Assembly (NCBI GenBank): GCA_023213395.1
Contig: CM041465.1
Location: forward strand, 30,697,741-30,761,740
DNA length: 64,000 bases
Reading direction: 5' to 3'
Source: Cycas panzhihuaensis
Lineage: Eukaryota > Cycadophyta
The position numbers were made by a program, and so were the translations under genes. This document shows, piece by piece, positions 22,615-34,601 of this stretch; position 1 is the first letter of the stretch, and every line of letters starts with the position of its first letter. Under the pieces are notes generated by a model, which did no database searches, was not told where the DNA came from, and was given only the letters and a program-made list of their open reading frames with translations.

Positions 22615-22840
22615 TGTTAAGAAACATGAATGAATGCATACATGTTTATATCTGCAGAATCTTTTACCATATACAACAAGCAAACAAGATAAACATAAAA
22701 AACAGTTGCACAGTACACGCGATTTACGTGGGAAACCATTTTGGGAAGAAACCCACCACAAAAATCTATTGATCACCTTAATTACCACTTGATTGATATG
22801 AATATTAAAGGGCTTTAGAATATTTATAATTCTTCCAAGA
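22615..22840 (-). repeat. Copia C2 5' LTR, partial
   Basis: It begins on the plus strand with TGTTAAGAAACATG next to the primer site and is interrupted by the LINE at about 22841. Part of the remainder may lie right of the LINE after 25110, but I could not confirm its end. Confidence 0.6.
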
Positions 22841-22841
22841 G

Positions 22842-25109
22842 GTGTCAGTTTGTAGATGATAATATTTTTCTAAGCCGGGCCTCGGTGGGGGAGGCTAAGG
22901 CCTTAAAACTGGGTTTTCAGGCATATGAAAAGGCTACAAACCAAAAAATAAATTTGAACAAAAGCGCAGTCTTTTTTATTAATACTCCGGAGAGGCTACA
23001 GGGAAAGATAAGCAGAATTTTGGAGATGGATAGAGGCTCTCTCCCCAGCTCTTACCTAGGTATGCCTCTCTTTGTGGGAAAATTGGGGAAGGAAATGTGG
23101 GACCCAATAGTAAGTAGGTTCAACAGGAAATTGGCTGGTTGGAAAGGGGCCCTCCTTAGTTGGGCTGGGAAAATACAGTTATTAGTGGCTTCTTTGCAGA
23201 GTATCTCGGTCTACCAAATGACGGTCTTCAAAATGCCGAGCAAGGTTATTTCTACCCTGGAGGGTACATGAAGAGATTCCTGTGGTCGGGTGTTGAAGAC
23301 AAAAGGAGATTTCACCTAGTGTCATGGGAAAAGGTTTGTAGGCCTAAGTGGGCGGGAGGTCTTAGCGTTAGAAGGCTGGACTTTTTTAACGAGGCTCTTC
23401 TGGCAAAGACGGGGTGGAGGCTCACTAAAGAGGCTGGATCGGCGTGGGGGAAAATCATAGCAAGGAAGTATTTGGGGGATAATTACTTTCTTCTGGAGGA
23501 GGGGCTTTGTTTGGAGGGGTCCCAGGTATGGAGAGCTATCAGGTCCTCGAGAGCTCTTCTACGTGAAGGTATGCGCTGGAAGTTGGGGAACGGCGAAAGT
23601 ATAAGGTTCTGGGAAGATAGATGGTGCGGTCATTTTAAAATCGAGGAGATGCCTAACATCGGAAACATGAAGAGGGAATGTGTAAGTCGCTTTGGTCCCC
23701 TTGTCAAGAATTATTGGGTAGGGGTAGGGAAGGATAGGAAGTGGAGATCGTTTGAGGAAGTGCCTGGCCTTGAAGGGGTGTTCGACAGGGTGAAAGAGAT
23801 CTTAGATAACCAGTATATCCCGAAGAGGTCGGTTCCAGACTCCCTGATATGGCCGTCTTCGTCTTCGGGATCATATACGGTTAAAGCTGGGTACAACCTA
23901 AGAATGAGCAGAGAGGGATGGGACAGGAACGACTTGTTAGCTGGGGTTTGGAAGATGGGGGTGCTTCCAAAAATTGCAGCCTTCTGGTGGTTATGCCTCC
24001 AAAACAAATTACTTACATTGGATAATCTTTCGAAGAGGGGCTTCCATTTGGCGAGTAGATGTGTTTTATGTAAGTTGGCTGCGGAAACCCTGGACCACCT
24101 CTGTATTCATTGCCCCTATTCGGGGGGCATTTGGAATGCTTTTTGGACCGGGATGGGGATAGCTTGGGTCTCTTCGTACTCCCTGGGTGAGCAATGGTCA
24201 GCTTGGATTTCTCCCTTCAAAAGTAAAATCCTTTCTAGTCTATGGAAGATGATCCTTCCGGTAGGCTCTTGGTTCATTTGGAAGGAACGAAACAGGAGGA
24301 TCTTCGAAGATAAAGAGAAGGATAGTCAGATGCTGTTGAAAGAGATCAGAAAAGCCATCTCAGAAATGATGGTCAAATCAAAGGAGGATAGGATTCCTAG
24401 AGGGGAAGAAGATATTATTAAAGAATGGGGTATAGTTCCCCTGGACGGTGTCAAAGCAAGGAGTAGAGATGTTAAGTGGCATCCTCCAGATGCTTTATGG
24501 GTAAAAGTCAATTTTGATGGTGCTGTTAAAGGCAACCCCGGTGAGGCGGGAGGGGGAGGCCTCTGTAGGGACCATGGAGGCAATTTGAGGTGGGCGCTAT
24601 GAATACTTGGGGGTTCAATCGAACCAGAAAGCTGAGGTTCGGGCTATGTTGAGGGCCACTATTCTGTTGGAGGAGGAAAGTGGGCAAAAGGTGATATTAG
24701 AAGGGGATTCGATGTATGCGATAAAATGCTTGAGAGGGGAAGTGGATCCTGGATGGGAAAACAAAGATATTTTTAGGGATATCCAGGATGGTTTGGCCGC
24801 CAGAACTGAGGTTCAGATCCAGCATACTTATAGAGAAGGAAATTCGGCAGCTGATTGGTTGGCAAATTGGGCGGTGACTAATAAAAGATCAAAAGTCTGG
24901 AAAGAGGAGTTCCCGGAGGAGTTAATGAGACTGGTCAGGGCGGATGCATAGTTGGGATTGGTAACAGGAGAAGAAAATCAGAATATAGGCTAGACCATGG
25001 GCCTGTCATGGTCAATTTCTCTATGCCGTATGGCCTTGATGTACCGGGTTTGGGGACCTAGTTAAAACCCCCTGTAATTCTATTTTACCTTATCAAAAAA
25101 AAAAAAAAA
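22842..25109 (+). mobile_element. 5'-truncated L1-type LINE with C-terminal RNase H
   Basis: It starts inside the RT at the active-site strand and ends in a run of 15 A (25095-25109), as expected for target-primed reverse transcription with 5' truncation. It lacks LTRs. Base composition is noticeably more G-rich than its surroundings. A short CAAG at both flanks (22837 and 25109 areas) could be part of a target duplication but is too short to rely on. Confidence 0.9.
22843..24951 (+). pseudogene. LINE ORF2 C-terminal half (RT thumb, zinc-knuckle domain, RNase H)
   Basis: The first residues CQFVDDNIFLS contain the RT catalytic DD. Then come the LINE-specific LGMPLFVGKL and W-rich thumb (23050-23270), GGLSVRRLDFFNEALLAK (23355-23410), and a zf-RVT-type region ending CVLCKLAAETLDHLCIHC (24060-24115). 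A C-terminal RNase H has NFDGAVKGNPG, AEVRA, EGDS and AADWLA, i.e. all four acidic positions. Only two frameshifts (about 23264 and 24598) interrupt more than 700 codons, so this copy is relatively young. Plant L1 elements are known to have acquired such an RNase H. Confidence 0.92.
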
Positions 25110-26690
25110 CAAGGGTTGCGACTCTCCGCATAACTCACACCATTTCGTTAATCACATTAGTTAAACCACCACATTAACATTGATAAGTGGCTTAACAAAC
25201 AATTGCCACATTAACATAGCTTCAATTTAACCTTAGAAAGCTTAACCATAAAATCTCAAGAGCACACCATGAACAATTATGCACAAGAGGTGGTTATGAC
25301 AAATGGTGTTAAAGATGTGCTATTCAAAGAAGATCTCTCCTACACATCTCTAAGAAGAGGGTCCTCCATAATGTCCTTCTATGTGAGGACATATTGAACA
25401 AGGCAAATCATCATGCTATCACACTTACAAAAGGAGGCTATTGAGCTAGATGAGTGGAGAGAGAAAGCAAAGGAGAGTTTGTGCAAGAAGGAGATCCTCA
25501 TCAAGGTGGTCATGACCAATGTCACTCATCCATGGAAGACCCCAAGGTTTACACTAGGAGGACAAAGGTGTTAATTGTATATGTGTTAAGCACTTGTAAT
25601 TGTTTTAGGATTACCTTGTCTCACCCATTAGAATTCTGCAATAAGGGAGAAAAGATGTACTGTCCTCATTATTGATAAATAAACTGTAAAATTTTTTGAT
25701 GGGGGTCATGATGGCAGAATTTCTTGGTTGTACGGTGTTAGCATAGTCATAGAAATCCATATTTAGCTTTATGAAACATTTGTGTGGGTGATTTTTTATT
25801 AAGATTTAATGGCTAAAAATCATGAGAGGTTGTTGCTCTGAATCACACTTGCTTGATGGGTTGAGGAGTGGAAGACAACCTTGAGAAAGAGTTCTCTAAA
25901 CAAGATAACCATTTATTCACCTGAATAGTGCATTACATAAATAGGAAACAAGTGCCGTTAAGTTCTCCCAAAATAAAACCATGTAATAAAAGTGCCTTCC
26001 TTAAATAATGAAACTTAGTTGGAATCACCATTTAATAAGCTATTAAAATTTCCTTGTTTGTCAATAGCAATTTTAGATAGTTAAGACCCATTGGTTGGGC
26101 AAATGGCATAAAAATATTCCAAGGGATTAGAGGAAAGCAATGATTATTTGTATTGCCTTAGTGCCCAAAAATGAGACTTGGACACAATTCCTGTATTTGG
26201 TGTGTGGGAGCACCACCTCAAGAAGGGCAGTATAGAGGGAGGATGTGCTAAGGCACAATTTTAGCCTTGGACTAGTGGCAATGGATATAGAAATGCCTCA
26301 TGGTGGGTTGTATTATGTGGAACACTTATTTCAAACTTAAAATATGAATTTTCCCTTCTTAAATACCACTAAAGAATTGGAACTAATTTAAGTTTTTATG
26401 TGTGAAATTTCTAGAATGCTAGAGGTGAAAACCCTAAAGAAGAGTTGATTCATGACAATAGTATCATGTCAAGTTGAATGGGAGGTCTAGGCGTTGAATC
26501 ATCAATTAAATCTTTTGCTAAAGGTAAATTAATGGAAACATTTAAATCCACACCTAAGTAAACAACTCCCTCCAAGCCTCCATCCCAAATAGAAGTAAGG
26601 GAACGATTGGGAGTGCAAAATCCAAAGCCCTTTTGACAGTTATTTAATGAATAGTTAATAATGCTAAATAAGTTTTGGAAGCCAAGATCT
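25110..26690. other. AT-rich DNA without recognised genes
   Basis: No domain or long convincing frame is seen. The first few hundred bases may be the rest of the LTR split by the LINE. The part after about 26450 may be the decayed leader of the gag-protease element downstream. Confidence 0.4.
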
Positions 26691-28240
26691 ACGATCTTGA
26701 GCAATTTAATGAGGAAGTAGATGACTTTTTTATGCTCTTTAGGGAATCAATTAAAGAATCTTCTAATGAAGAGTAACTAGCATTTGAAGAAAGAACATCA
26801 ATTTATGTTGAGAATGAACCTCAATCCTCCAACAGACAAAGCCCACCACCTAATCTAGAAGAAGAGTAACCAGTCAAGAAACAAAGAATGGATAAACGGT
26901 GCGAAACATTTCAAGAGACATGATAATTAAGAAATATTAAAATTCATAACTTTCAAGACAAAGGCGATTCAACAACATATATGTCTTGGTTCTAAATTGT
27001 AGACAACTACTTTCAAACTTTCACTGTTAATGAGAAACACAAAACCTCACTAGTGTAATTTGCACTCAAAGGAGATGAATGAGTTTGGTGGATAACAATT
27101 GGTACATAGGTTAAAACAAGGCTGAGAAAACCAATTAAAACATGGGAGGAAATGACAGCTTAATCTATACATAGTGTGTAACCAAAATTTACCAAGAAGA
27201 TACCTTGAAAAAGATAAAATATACAAGACAAACAATTGGAGTCCAGAGAATATGGAAGAAAAATGAAAAATTTCTTCAACAATGTGCTTGTTATTTCAAC
27301 TACTCATAGAATACATCATGTTATTCAAAGGCTCAAGTATCCAATCAATAATGTTGTTACCATAGCAAGACCTGTAACTTTTGAAGATAACTTGGAGAAA
27401 ACTTTAAATATTGAATTTGCAAAAAACTGTGGTAGGGCTTTAGAAGAAGCTATATGAAAGCAAATGGAATCTTTGAGGAGCAAATAAAAGTTTTAACTTA
27501 TAAAGGGGTATAAGAAAATTTTGTCAAAGCAAGAATCTAAGGAAAGACAAGCCACAAAACATAAATAATAATAGTAAATGTTCTAGTTGTTGCAAGAAGG
27601 GTCATCTAATTGCTTAATGTAGCACCCTTAAAGGAATAATAAAGAGAATATTCCTTCAAAGCCTCTTAAGCAAACTCAACTAAAAGTGAACCAAATAATA
27701 TGTGTTCGTAAGATTATGAAGAAAGTTACTATCAAAAGAGTAAACAAGAAAGTTTATGAAGATGATTTCATAAATAGCGTCCTCTTTTCTAGTAAGAGGG
27801 TATCTCAATGGGGTTAAGGCAATTATTTTGATTCATAATGGGTGTATAAATAGTTTTGTACTTGCTAACCTCTACAAAAAGCTAAACGTCCCTATACTGC
27901 TTATAGAATATGTGTATTAGCTTGAGTTTGTAGATGGGGACCCCAATCAAGTATGGGATTAATATATCCCGTAGGTACCTATTACAATTCTGAAATATGA
28001 GGATAAGATAGACTTTAAGATTCTTCACATTGCCTGAAATGATGTAATACTTGGTCAAAAGTGCCTATGTGATCTAAATATAAACATTGGATGAAGGAAC
28101 CACATACTTGACCTCATTCATTAAGGTATATGAATGCAACTTGTTGGAGACAAAGATCTAAGAAATGTACTAATAGTTGTTGCAATATAATGGAAAAAGA
28201 TGGTGTGAAAGACTTGAGCCATATGTTATGCCTTTTACAT
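26690..28240 (+). pseudogene. gag: Decayed gypsy-type Gag-protease (element H)
   Basis: Plus-strand fragments in order: a gag core with WW and KTWEEMTA (about 27085-27160), an open stretch 27236-27457, a CCHC knuckle CSSCCKKGHLIA followed by a C (27580-27620), and a retropepsin-like remnant with an NDVILGQKCLCDLNINI motif (about 28035-28090). Stops are frequent. As in the element at 4398-16053, the protease runs straight to a purine tract and LTR with no RT or integrase between. Confidence 0.7.
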
Positions 28241-28250
28241 TTTGGAGGGA

Positions 28251-28529
28251 TGTCTTAGATTAATGTTCATATGTGGACAAAATAGAGTAGGTGAGTCATA
28301 GGAGTTACAAAGTCCTAAATGGACTTGCGACACATGTTAGGGTGGTTACAGATTCATTTGTTGATTGTTATCGAGCCTGCTTGTGTATTTATCTACATTG
28401 TACTATGTGTTGTTTAATTTAGTATGTGGATTCTTAATGAATACCCATTATCTTGATAGTAGACAAATTCTATTAAAAAACTTGTGTTTTATGTGGCATT
28501 TTGGTTCCATGTTTTGAACTTAATTCACA
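28251..28529 (+). repeat. Probable LTR of element H with purine tract and primer site
   Basis: GGAGGGA (28244-28250) precedes TGTCTTAGATT, and the block ends TTAATTCACA followed by TC and TGGTATTAGAG (28532-28542), an initiator-Met-like primer site. Having a purine tract on the left and a primer site on the right suggests an LTR shared by two tandem internal regions. No second copy was found in the window, so the limits are provisional. Confidence 0.5.
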
Positions 28530-28544
28530 TCTGGTATTAGAGTT

Positions 28545-29099
28545 GTAGTAGTTGCTGGTCGTTAAGCAATTTTACAGCTAGTAACTGAAAGAATGCAAGA
28601 GCATAACAAGATCTATTAAGGAGATAGAGAGGAAAATCATGGACATACAAAGATGAAACTCTCATTAAAAGCTTGACAAAGCATGCATAAGATACAAAAC
28701 ATAACAATGGATAGGGAAGAGATTTACTCTACTATTCAACCTACTAGAATAGCTTCAACAGCATAACACTAACTTAGATTCTACATACAATACAAAGGAA
28801 GGATCACTCCTTACATAGGGGTTTGAGTGTACAGGATTGTGACACGTCATAGATCAGGAGAAGAAGACGAAATTGAGTAATACTCTACTTTTTAAGTGTA
28901 TGAGGATGGTGACAAGTGTCACGTATTCAAAGTTGACTTTTTCAGATAGCACATGTGAAAAAGGCACAAAAGACAAAAGAAATAATGTGACAATTTAAAG
29001 CATAAAGTGCATAAAAAGCACTCTAGCATAAAGCATAAAGTGCTAAAATACAAATACACATGGTCAAGACTTAATGCTCAAAACATGAAGGTTTTAACA
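28545..29099 (-). repeat. Copia F 3' LTR (left limit uncertain)
   Basis: The plus-strand end GGTTTTAACA abuts CCCCCC, the complement of a polypurine tract, so this is a minus-strand 3' LTR starting TGTTAAAACC. It contains repeated AAAGCATAAAGTGC motifs at 28997-29055. The left end is not defined. Confidence 0.6.
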
Positions 29100-29645
29100 T
29101 CCCCCCTGAATGCGTACAACATTAAGTTGAATGCTGCAGTGCTAGTGACCAGAGTTAAGATCAACGCATGGTAGAGTTAATGTTTCATGTGGCGGTAAGC
29201 AATGGAAACTAGGAGCGAGATACAAAGAGTCATGAGTATCGAGAATCGAAGGGACATGGAGGATCGAGATACGAAGGGGCATGAGTATCAAAGTTTGATG
29301 TGGCACAATAATTCAGAAGAGTCTTGAACCTTTTGGAAGAGTCACAACTCTTTATGTTTGTACCCTTTGGCACCCCCCCTGAATGCCTACAACATTAAGT
29401 TGAGTGCCAAAGTGTTAGTGACCATTGTTAAGATTAACGCGTGGTTGAGTTAATATTTCATGTGGCGGTAAGCAATGGAAACTAGGAACGAGATACAAAG
29501 AGTCGTGAATATTGATAATCGAAGGGACACGGAAAATCGAGATGCAAAGGGGCACGAGTATCAAAGTTCAACGTGGCACAATAGTTCGGAAGAGTCTCAA
29601 ACCTTTTGGAAGAGTCACAACTCTTTATGTTTGTACCCTTTGGAT
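29100..29645. repeat. 273-bp tandem duplication at the copia F / copia D junction
   Basis: Unit 1 starts at about 29100 and unit 2 at about 29373, both with CCCCCCTGAATGC. Each holds the last ~40 bp of copia F (minus-strand NVVRIQGG or NVVGIQGG C-terminus and purine tract) followed by the first ~233 bp of the copia D LTR. The duplication therefore happened after copia D inserted. Confidence 0.85.
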
Positions 29646-29897
29646 CATTTATAATGGATCCAAGATAGGGTAGAATAGAAGTGAGAAGGAAACAATGTAA
29701 TCGTTGGTGCATCTAATCAATCATTAGCTATTACTTCGTGTGTGGGTTTTTCTCTCAAAAGGGTTTTCCACGTAAAAACTTGTATATTCTATGTTTATTC
29801 TTCTGTTTGATTTCCATGTATGCTGTGCAAAACTTGTAAAGATTTGGTAGGAATTCTACATGGCATTAGGGCAAGCTTGAGCATTTCTAAATTCTCA
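29413..29897 (+). repeat. Copia D 5' LTR
   Basis: 485 bp beginning TGTTAGTGACCATTG and ending AAATTCTCA; a partial extra copy of its first 233 bp lies at 29140-29372. Confidence 0.88.
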
Positions 29898-29899
29898 TA

Positions 29900-29912
29900 T
29901 GGTATCAGAGCC
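29900..29912 (+). other. Primer-binding site of copia D
   Basis: TGGTATCAGAGCC two bases after the LTR; a perfect initiator-Met type. Confidence 0.9.
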
Positions 29913-31351
29913 ATCTAGAAGTGCATAGCATCATGAAACTGTTTTGAACCAAATTAGGCCATTGACAGGGTTGGTGACATAACCAGAGTTAATAAAATCG
30001 ACTGTAATCATTTTAACAGCTTATGGAAGCATCATTCGGATGTGAGCTTGTGTTTGAGTTGCATATGAATGAGTTCAACTGATATCTAATCTCCAGAGAA
30101 GTTTGAATTGTTTTGTTGGTAAGAGGCTGAAAAATAGTGATTTGTTTTGCTATTTGAAGAGGTTTTCTACTTGTTTGAAGTTGGTGGGAGCCCATTTGTT
30201 AAAACCAGAAGCTGCTTGGTGTCTATTGTGGAGCTATAGCAATTTTAAAAGAGATTTGGACCTCAATTTGCTATTAGAAGGCATGTTGGGCATCTTTCGA
30301 AGATCTAGAGGCTGTTGTGATCAAAACAGTGTGATCTCTCATTTGTTTTCATCATTTTCTCCTTTGTTTGGCTCAGTTTCTCACTGTTGATGGATGTAAT
30401 TCGTGCTTGGGGCTATTGTTATGTCAACTGTTAAGGTTTTTAGCCATTTTGAGCCATTGCTTGAATGTATGAGGTCGCATGGCCATACGTGAGGTGCGAC
30501 AATGTTAGTTTGATGTCTTACGGCTTTTTTGGACAAGATAAATTGACATTTAATTATTTTATGATGTTTCATAAGTCTTAAACATTATAAAAGTGATTTA
30601 TATCAACTTTACAAGTTGTATTAAGTGATTAAAATCACTTTAACAGTCGTAGATGTCATTTGGAAGGCAGTGGTTATTTGGAGCATTGCAATGCTTGAAA
30701 CAACATAAAAACTCAATCGTTTGATCATTTTAAAGATCAAAAAATGCAATGCATAATGATTGTACATTCATTGTGATCATTTCCAAGCCTTTTTATGGTT
30801 GCATGTGGAAGAAGTGAGCATTATTTTAGCGTTTTTGTCATTTTTTCATGTTGTGAAGTGTGTTGGGTATGCATGGAGAGCTATGAGAGTTGTGGAAAAG
30901 TTGGTGCAGCATTGTGATTAGGATTATCATTCGTAGAAGAGTAGAACACAGAGTTTTATAGTGTCATTTAGTGCCAAAACTAGCTATTTTTTGGCATTTT
31001 GGAGACTTTTTAAGCTATTGGAGGGTGAACAGCCTGTTGTTTTTTAATTGGCCAATGTTTGTTGCTTGAATGTGGAAATAAACTTGTTGGGCATTGTGTA
31101 GAAGCATTTTTCTAACGAAGTGAGCCACTGTAGAGGTCGTTTTGTTAATTTTAAGCATATTTTGATCTAGTTATTGCCTGTTGAGACCATTTTAGTCCAT
31201 TGTGGGTTGTGAAAAGAGATCGTGGAAGTTGGTTTGTTTGTGGGGGACACATTTGACAAGTGTGTGAGGCACATTCATTGGGATTGAAGTGTTATTTTCA
31301 ATGATTTGATTTGTGGGGGTGTTTGTTGGAGTTGTGTCTTCAGTATTCAAA
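29913..31351 (+). other. Copia D leader
   Basis: 1.4 kb of T- and G-rich sequence without coding signature between primer site and Gag start. Confidence 0.55.
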
Positions 31352-32190
31352 ATGGAGAAGCTACTGCCTGTCATCTTTAACAGGAACAACTTTAAACTAC
31401 CATGCAGTTACATTTGATGGTAAATCAACTGTGGATGATTACCAAGGATTTGATTGCTACCATTCCCCTAGATGAAGAGAAAAGAAATACGTTGGAGGAG
31501 AAGAAGTTCATGGCAATTGGTTTACTAACTCTGTCTCTTGCCCGAGATCAAAGGGCACTGGCTCATGACCATAAACCGCTGAATGAAATTTTGGTCGAAG
31601 ATGTTGGAGACCTATGAATCGAAGAAATCGAATCAATGTCTTGCTTTATTGATGGAATTATTAAATACTACCGTTAGAGATGAGAATAACATTGGTGTTT
31701 ATCTTAACAAAGTGACAGATTCAAGAAATAAACTGGAAACAATTAAATTAGGATCCATTGATAAGGACATGCTTTTGGCTCTTGTCATATGGAAATTACC
31801 AGCTCCCTTTGCTACATTTTAGACCCTCTATGCGAATGATACTTCTATGGAGTAGATGAAGTTTGAGGAGTTGAAGAACCTGATTTTGGACGAGGATGCT
31901 AAGTTGAAGCATCATGGTTTGCTTTGGAATTTTGAATCCAAGCACGCCTTCATGATGAAAACACAAAGGCCGGGAGGTAATCAACAAGATAAAGGTGAAC
32001 AAAAGGCCAGTTCTTCAAAAAATCAGGAGCTGAAAAAGAAGTTCATTGGAACTTGTAACTGTTGCAAGAAGGTAGGCCATAAAGAAGCCAACTGCTATCA
32101 AAAGAAGCAAGAATCATGCAAGATAAAGGGAAAGAATATTGAAGTCCATTGTGCAAAGGTTAGATCCTCATTATCAAAGGATAGGTAGAT
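31352..32190 (+). pseudogene. gag: copia D Gag with zinc knuckle
   Basis: The start reads MEKLLPVIFNRNNF at 31352. Frames then shift to MVNQLWMITKDL (31420 onward) and again to CLALLMELLNTTVRDENN (31638 onward), with INT-free copia Gag features YLNKVTDSRNKLE and WKLPAPFATF. The knuckle CNCCKKVGHKEANC (about 32057-32098) is intact CCHC. Breaks: a frameshift near 31410, one near 31610, and stops at 31820 and 31855. Confidence 0.88.
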
Positions 32191-33440
32191 TCTTGATTCA
32201 GGAGTACAACAAGATATAACTTTCTCTAAGGAGATGTTTATAGAATGGTGGAATGACCCCTGTGATTGTCAAATTATTCTTGGTGATGCATGTGCTATAC
32301 CAGTTAAGGGTGTTGAAATTGTATATCTTGCAGGGGGGGATTTTTGATAAGGTGCATTATGCATTGGAGATGACTGAAAACCTTCTATCAACTCGAGAGA
32401 TCTGCAAAAGGGATTTAAAGATCGAGCTTTACAAGGATAAATGCCTAATTAAGGATCAAAAAAAGCACTTTGCTATCATTACGACTGGAAAAGTGGAAAA
32501 TGATTTTTGGGTGTTTGAGAAATTTTAGAATCCAAACCATTCATATGCTCTTATACCTAGTATAGATGAAAGCAATCATTTGTGACATGAAAGGCTAGGG
32601 CATCTTAATTATGGTAGTATAGCCTTGATGAACAAGTTGAAGATGTTGGAAGAGTTGAAATAGATCTCATGTTTAGATGGTGTTTGCAAAGGCTACATGT
32701 ATGGCAAGCATCACGGATATCCATTTGCTTAGGATAAAGCCTGGAGAATCGAGGAGAAACTGCATCTTATACACTCAGATGTGATGGGTTTGCACTCCAT
32801 TCCTTCATTAAGAGGAGCTCGATATGCCTTGATATTTATAGATGATTACATCAGGAAAACCTGGATGTATTTTCTGAATAAGAAGTTATAAGTATTTGAT
32901 CGATTTCAGGAATGGAAAGCTGAAATAAAAAATCAAAGTGATAAAGGAACAAAAGTTTTGAGGAGTGGTAATGGAAAGGAATATGACAATCACACCTTTA
33001 ACAAGTTCTGCCTTAATCATAGTATCAAAGGGGAACTAACAGTCTCGTATACTCCACAACAAAATGGTGTTGTGGAGCGGAAGAATCGTATTATGATGGA
33101 GATGGCTCGTTGTATGCTACATGCACAAAATTTGGCATAGAAGTTTTGAGCAGAAGTTGTTGGGATTGTTGTTTATGTGTTGAACCAGGTACCCTCTAAA
33201 GCAATCAGTGGCGTGATGCCAGAAGAAAAATGGACCGGTCAAAAGCCTTTCGTTGATTATTTTAAAGTCTTTGGGTGCATTGCATATGTATACATCCCTG
33301 ACGATAAACACAAGACGATGGATTGCAAGAGTCGAAAGTATGTCTTTGTCGGGTATTCGAATTAAAACAAGGCCTATCGACTATGGGATCTAGAATTAAA
33401 AAACTTGAGGTTTGTCAAGATGTTCAATTTGATGAGTCAA
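32188..33440 (+). pseudogene. pol: copia D protease and integrase
   Basis: Protease start ILDSGVQQDITF at 32190 retains DSG; the rest is frameshifted by a G-run near 32333. The pre-integrase segment HERLGHLNYGSIALMNKL is at 32587. Integrase shows HLIHSDVMGLHS, IFIDDYIRKTWMYFL, RSGNGKEYDN (usual D is replaced by N in this Asp motif) and TPQQNGVVERKNRIMMEMARCML with the catalytic Glu. The end KVFGCIAYVY and KYVFVGYS lies at 33270-33360. TAG/TAA codons at 32656, 32730, 32890, 33138 and 33363 interrupt it. Confidence 0.9.
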
Positions 33441-33699
33441 TGATGTATCATATTGCAAGTGTCGAATCTGAGAAAGTTCCAGATCTGCTATTATTGTCGA
33501 ATCATTCTTGGTCAGATCATGAGGATCCAAGTGAAGATGGTCAAATCAACGGAGATGTTGTGGAGGAATAATCACATGAGGAGGTGATAGTGATGCTAGG
33601 ACCCTCAAGACCCTTATTGGCAAATAAGACGATTGAAGCATCTGGTGTGACTATAGACCCATTAGATATGGATATTTGAAGAACTAGAAGTCAATGTGG

Positions 33700-34014
33700 C
33701 AGTCATCCTCTTATGGTAAATACCATATTTTCACATGAGCCAAATTCTTTTATTGAAAAAGAGAAGAATCCTCAATGGCGAGTTGCAATGGAGGAGGAGT
33801 ATCGTTCTATTTTAAAGAACAACACTTGGGATTTAGTTCCATTACCTCCAAGGAAAAACTTGGTTGGATGTAAGTGGGTCTAGAAAACGAAGTTCAAACC
33901 CAATGGCGAAATTGAAATGTTAAAGGCCAGACTTGTCACGCAAGGTTCTAAACAGAAAGAAGGCATAGATTATGATGAGACTTCTGCACCAGTCTCAAAG
34001 ATGACTATAGTTAG
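33700..34014 (+). pseudogene. pol: copia D reverse transcriptase, first part
   Basis: EPNSFIEKEKNPQWRVAMEEEY, NNTWDLVPLPP and ARLVTQGSKQKEGIDYDET lead to SKMTIV at 34009, where element E is inserted. One TAG at 33880 replaces a residue in the conserved W-V-(Y/F)-K segment. Confidence 0.9.
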
Positions 34015-34601
34015 TGTAGTGATCTAGTTCTACTTTTCTAGCAATTTTCCTCAAAAATATAGGTAATAATCCACAAAACACAATAACTAGATGCTATTCA
34101 ATAGGAAAATGAACAAGGAATAGGAATTACAGAATCCACAGAAGTAAATAATAATCTTTATTGTCAAATAATACCAAAAAGTAGAGCAAAATTACAACGA
34201 AATACCAGTTTTTTTTGAAGAAGCGAGCTTCCCTCTTTGAGGCGAGGAACCCTCCAAACTGCAACCCCCAAATCGGCAAGCTAATTACAACCCTGGAACC
34301 GAAAATATGCTGCCAAAAGAACCTCCGAAGATGGTTTGGGATGCGGCTCAAACTTCCTATTTATAGCGATCAAAATACTTCAATTAGAAGTCGGCCATAC
34401 TGGGTGATATTCTTCTTAATACTGCTCAAATAAAAGTCGGCCAGAACTTCTCCAAAAACTGGTAGGCTAACTTTAAATGGTCATAACTTTTGATATAGAT
34501 GTCAGAATTAACTTTCGTCTAGACCATTGGAATCCTCGTTCATAGACCTTTGATTTGAATGGTTATAAGGTATAGTTTTGACCATATTTTGGAATGTTAG
34601 A
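34015..34601 (-). repeat. Element E 3' LTR
   Basis: 587 bp, plus-strand start TGTAGTGATCTAG, paired with 36334-36919; moderately diverged. Confidence 0.85.

Larger units (their letters stand above)
19588..22840 (-). mobile_element. Ty1/copia element C2, 5' half
   Basis: On the minus strand: LTR remnant (22840-22615), primer site, 1.3-kb leader, gag, knuckle region, protease and pre-integrase domain, ending at 19588 where LTR C begins. Its Gag resembles copia D's (shared blocks MVNQL, DQRALVH/AH, YLNKVTD), so the two are related lineages. RT, RNase H and integrase core are absent. Confidence 0.8.

Noticed and set aside
30103-30390. 95-codon open frame in copia D leader
   Set aside because: No domain, located between primer site and Gag, and no counterpart was recognised in the related copia C2 leader.
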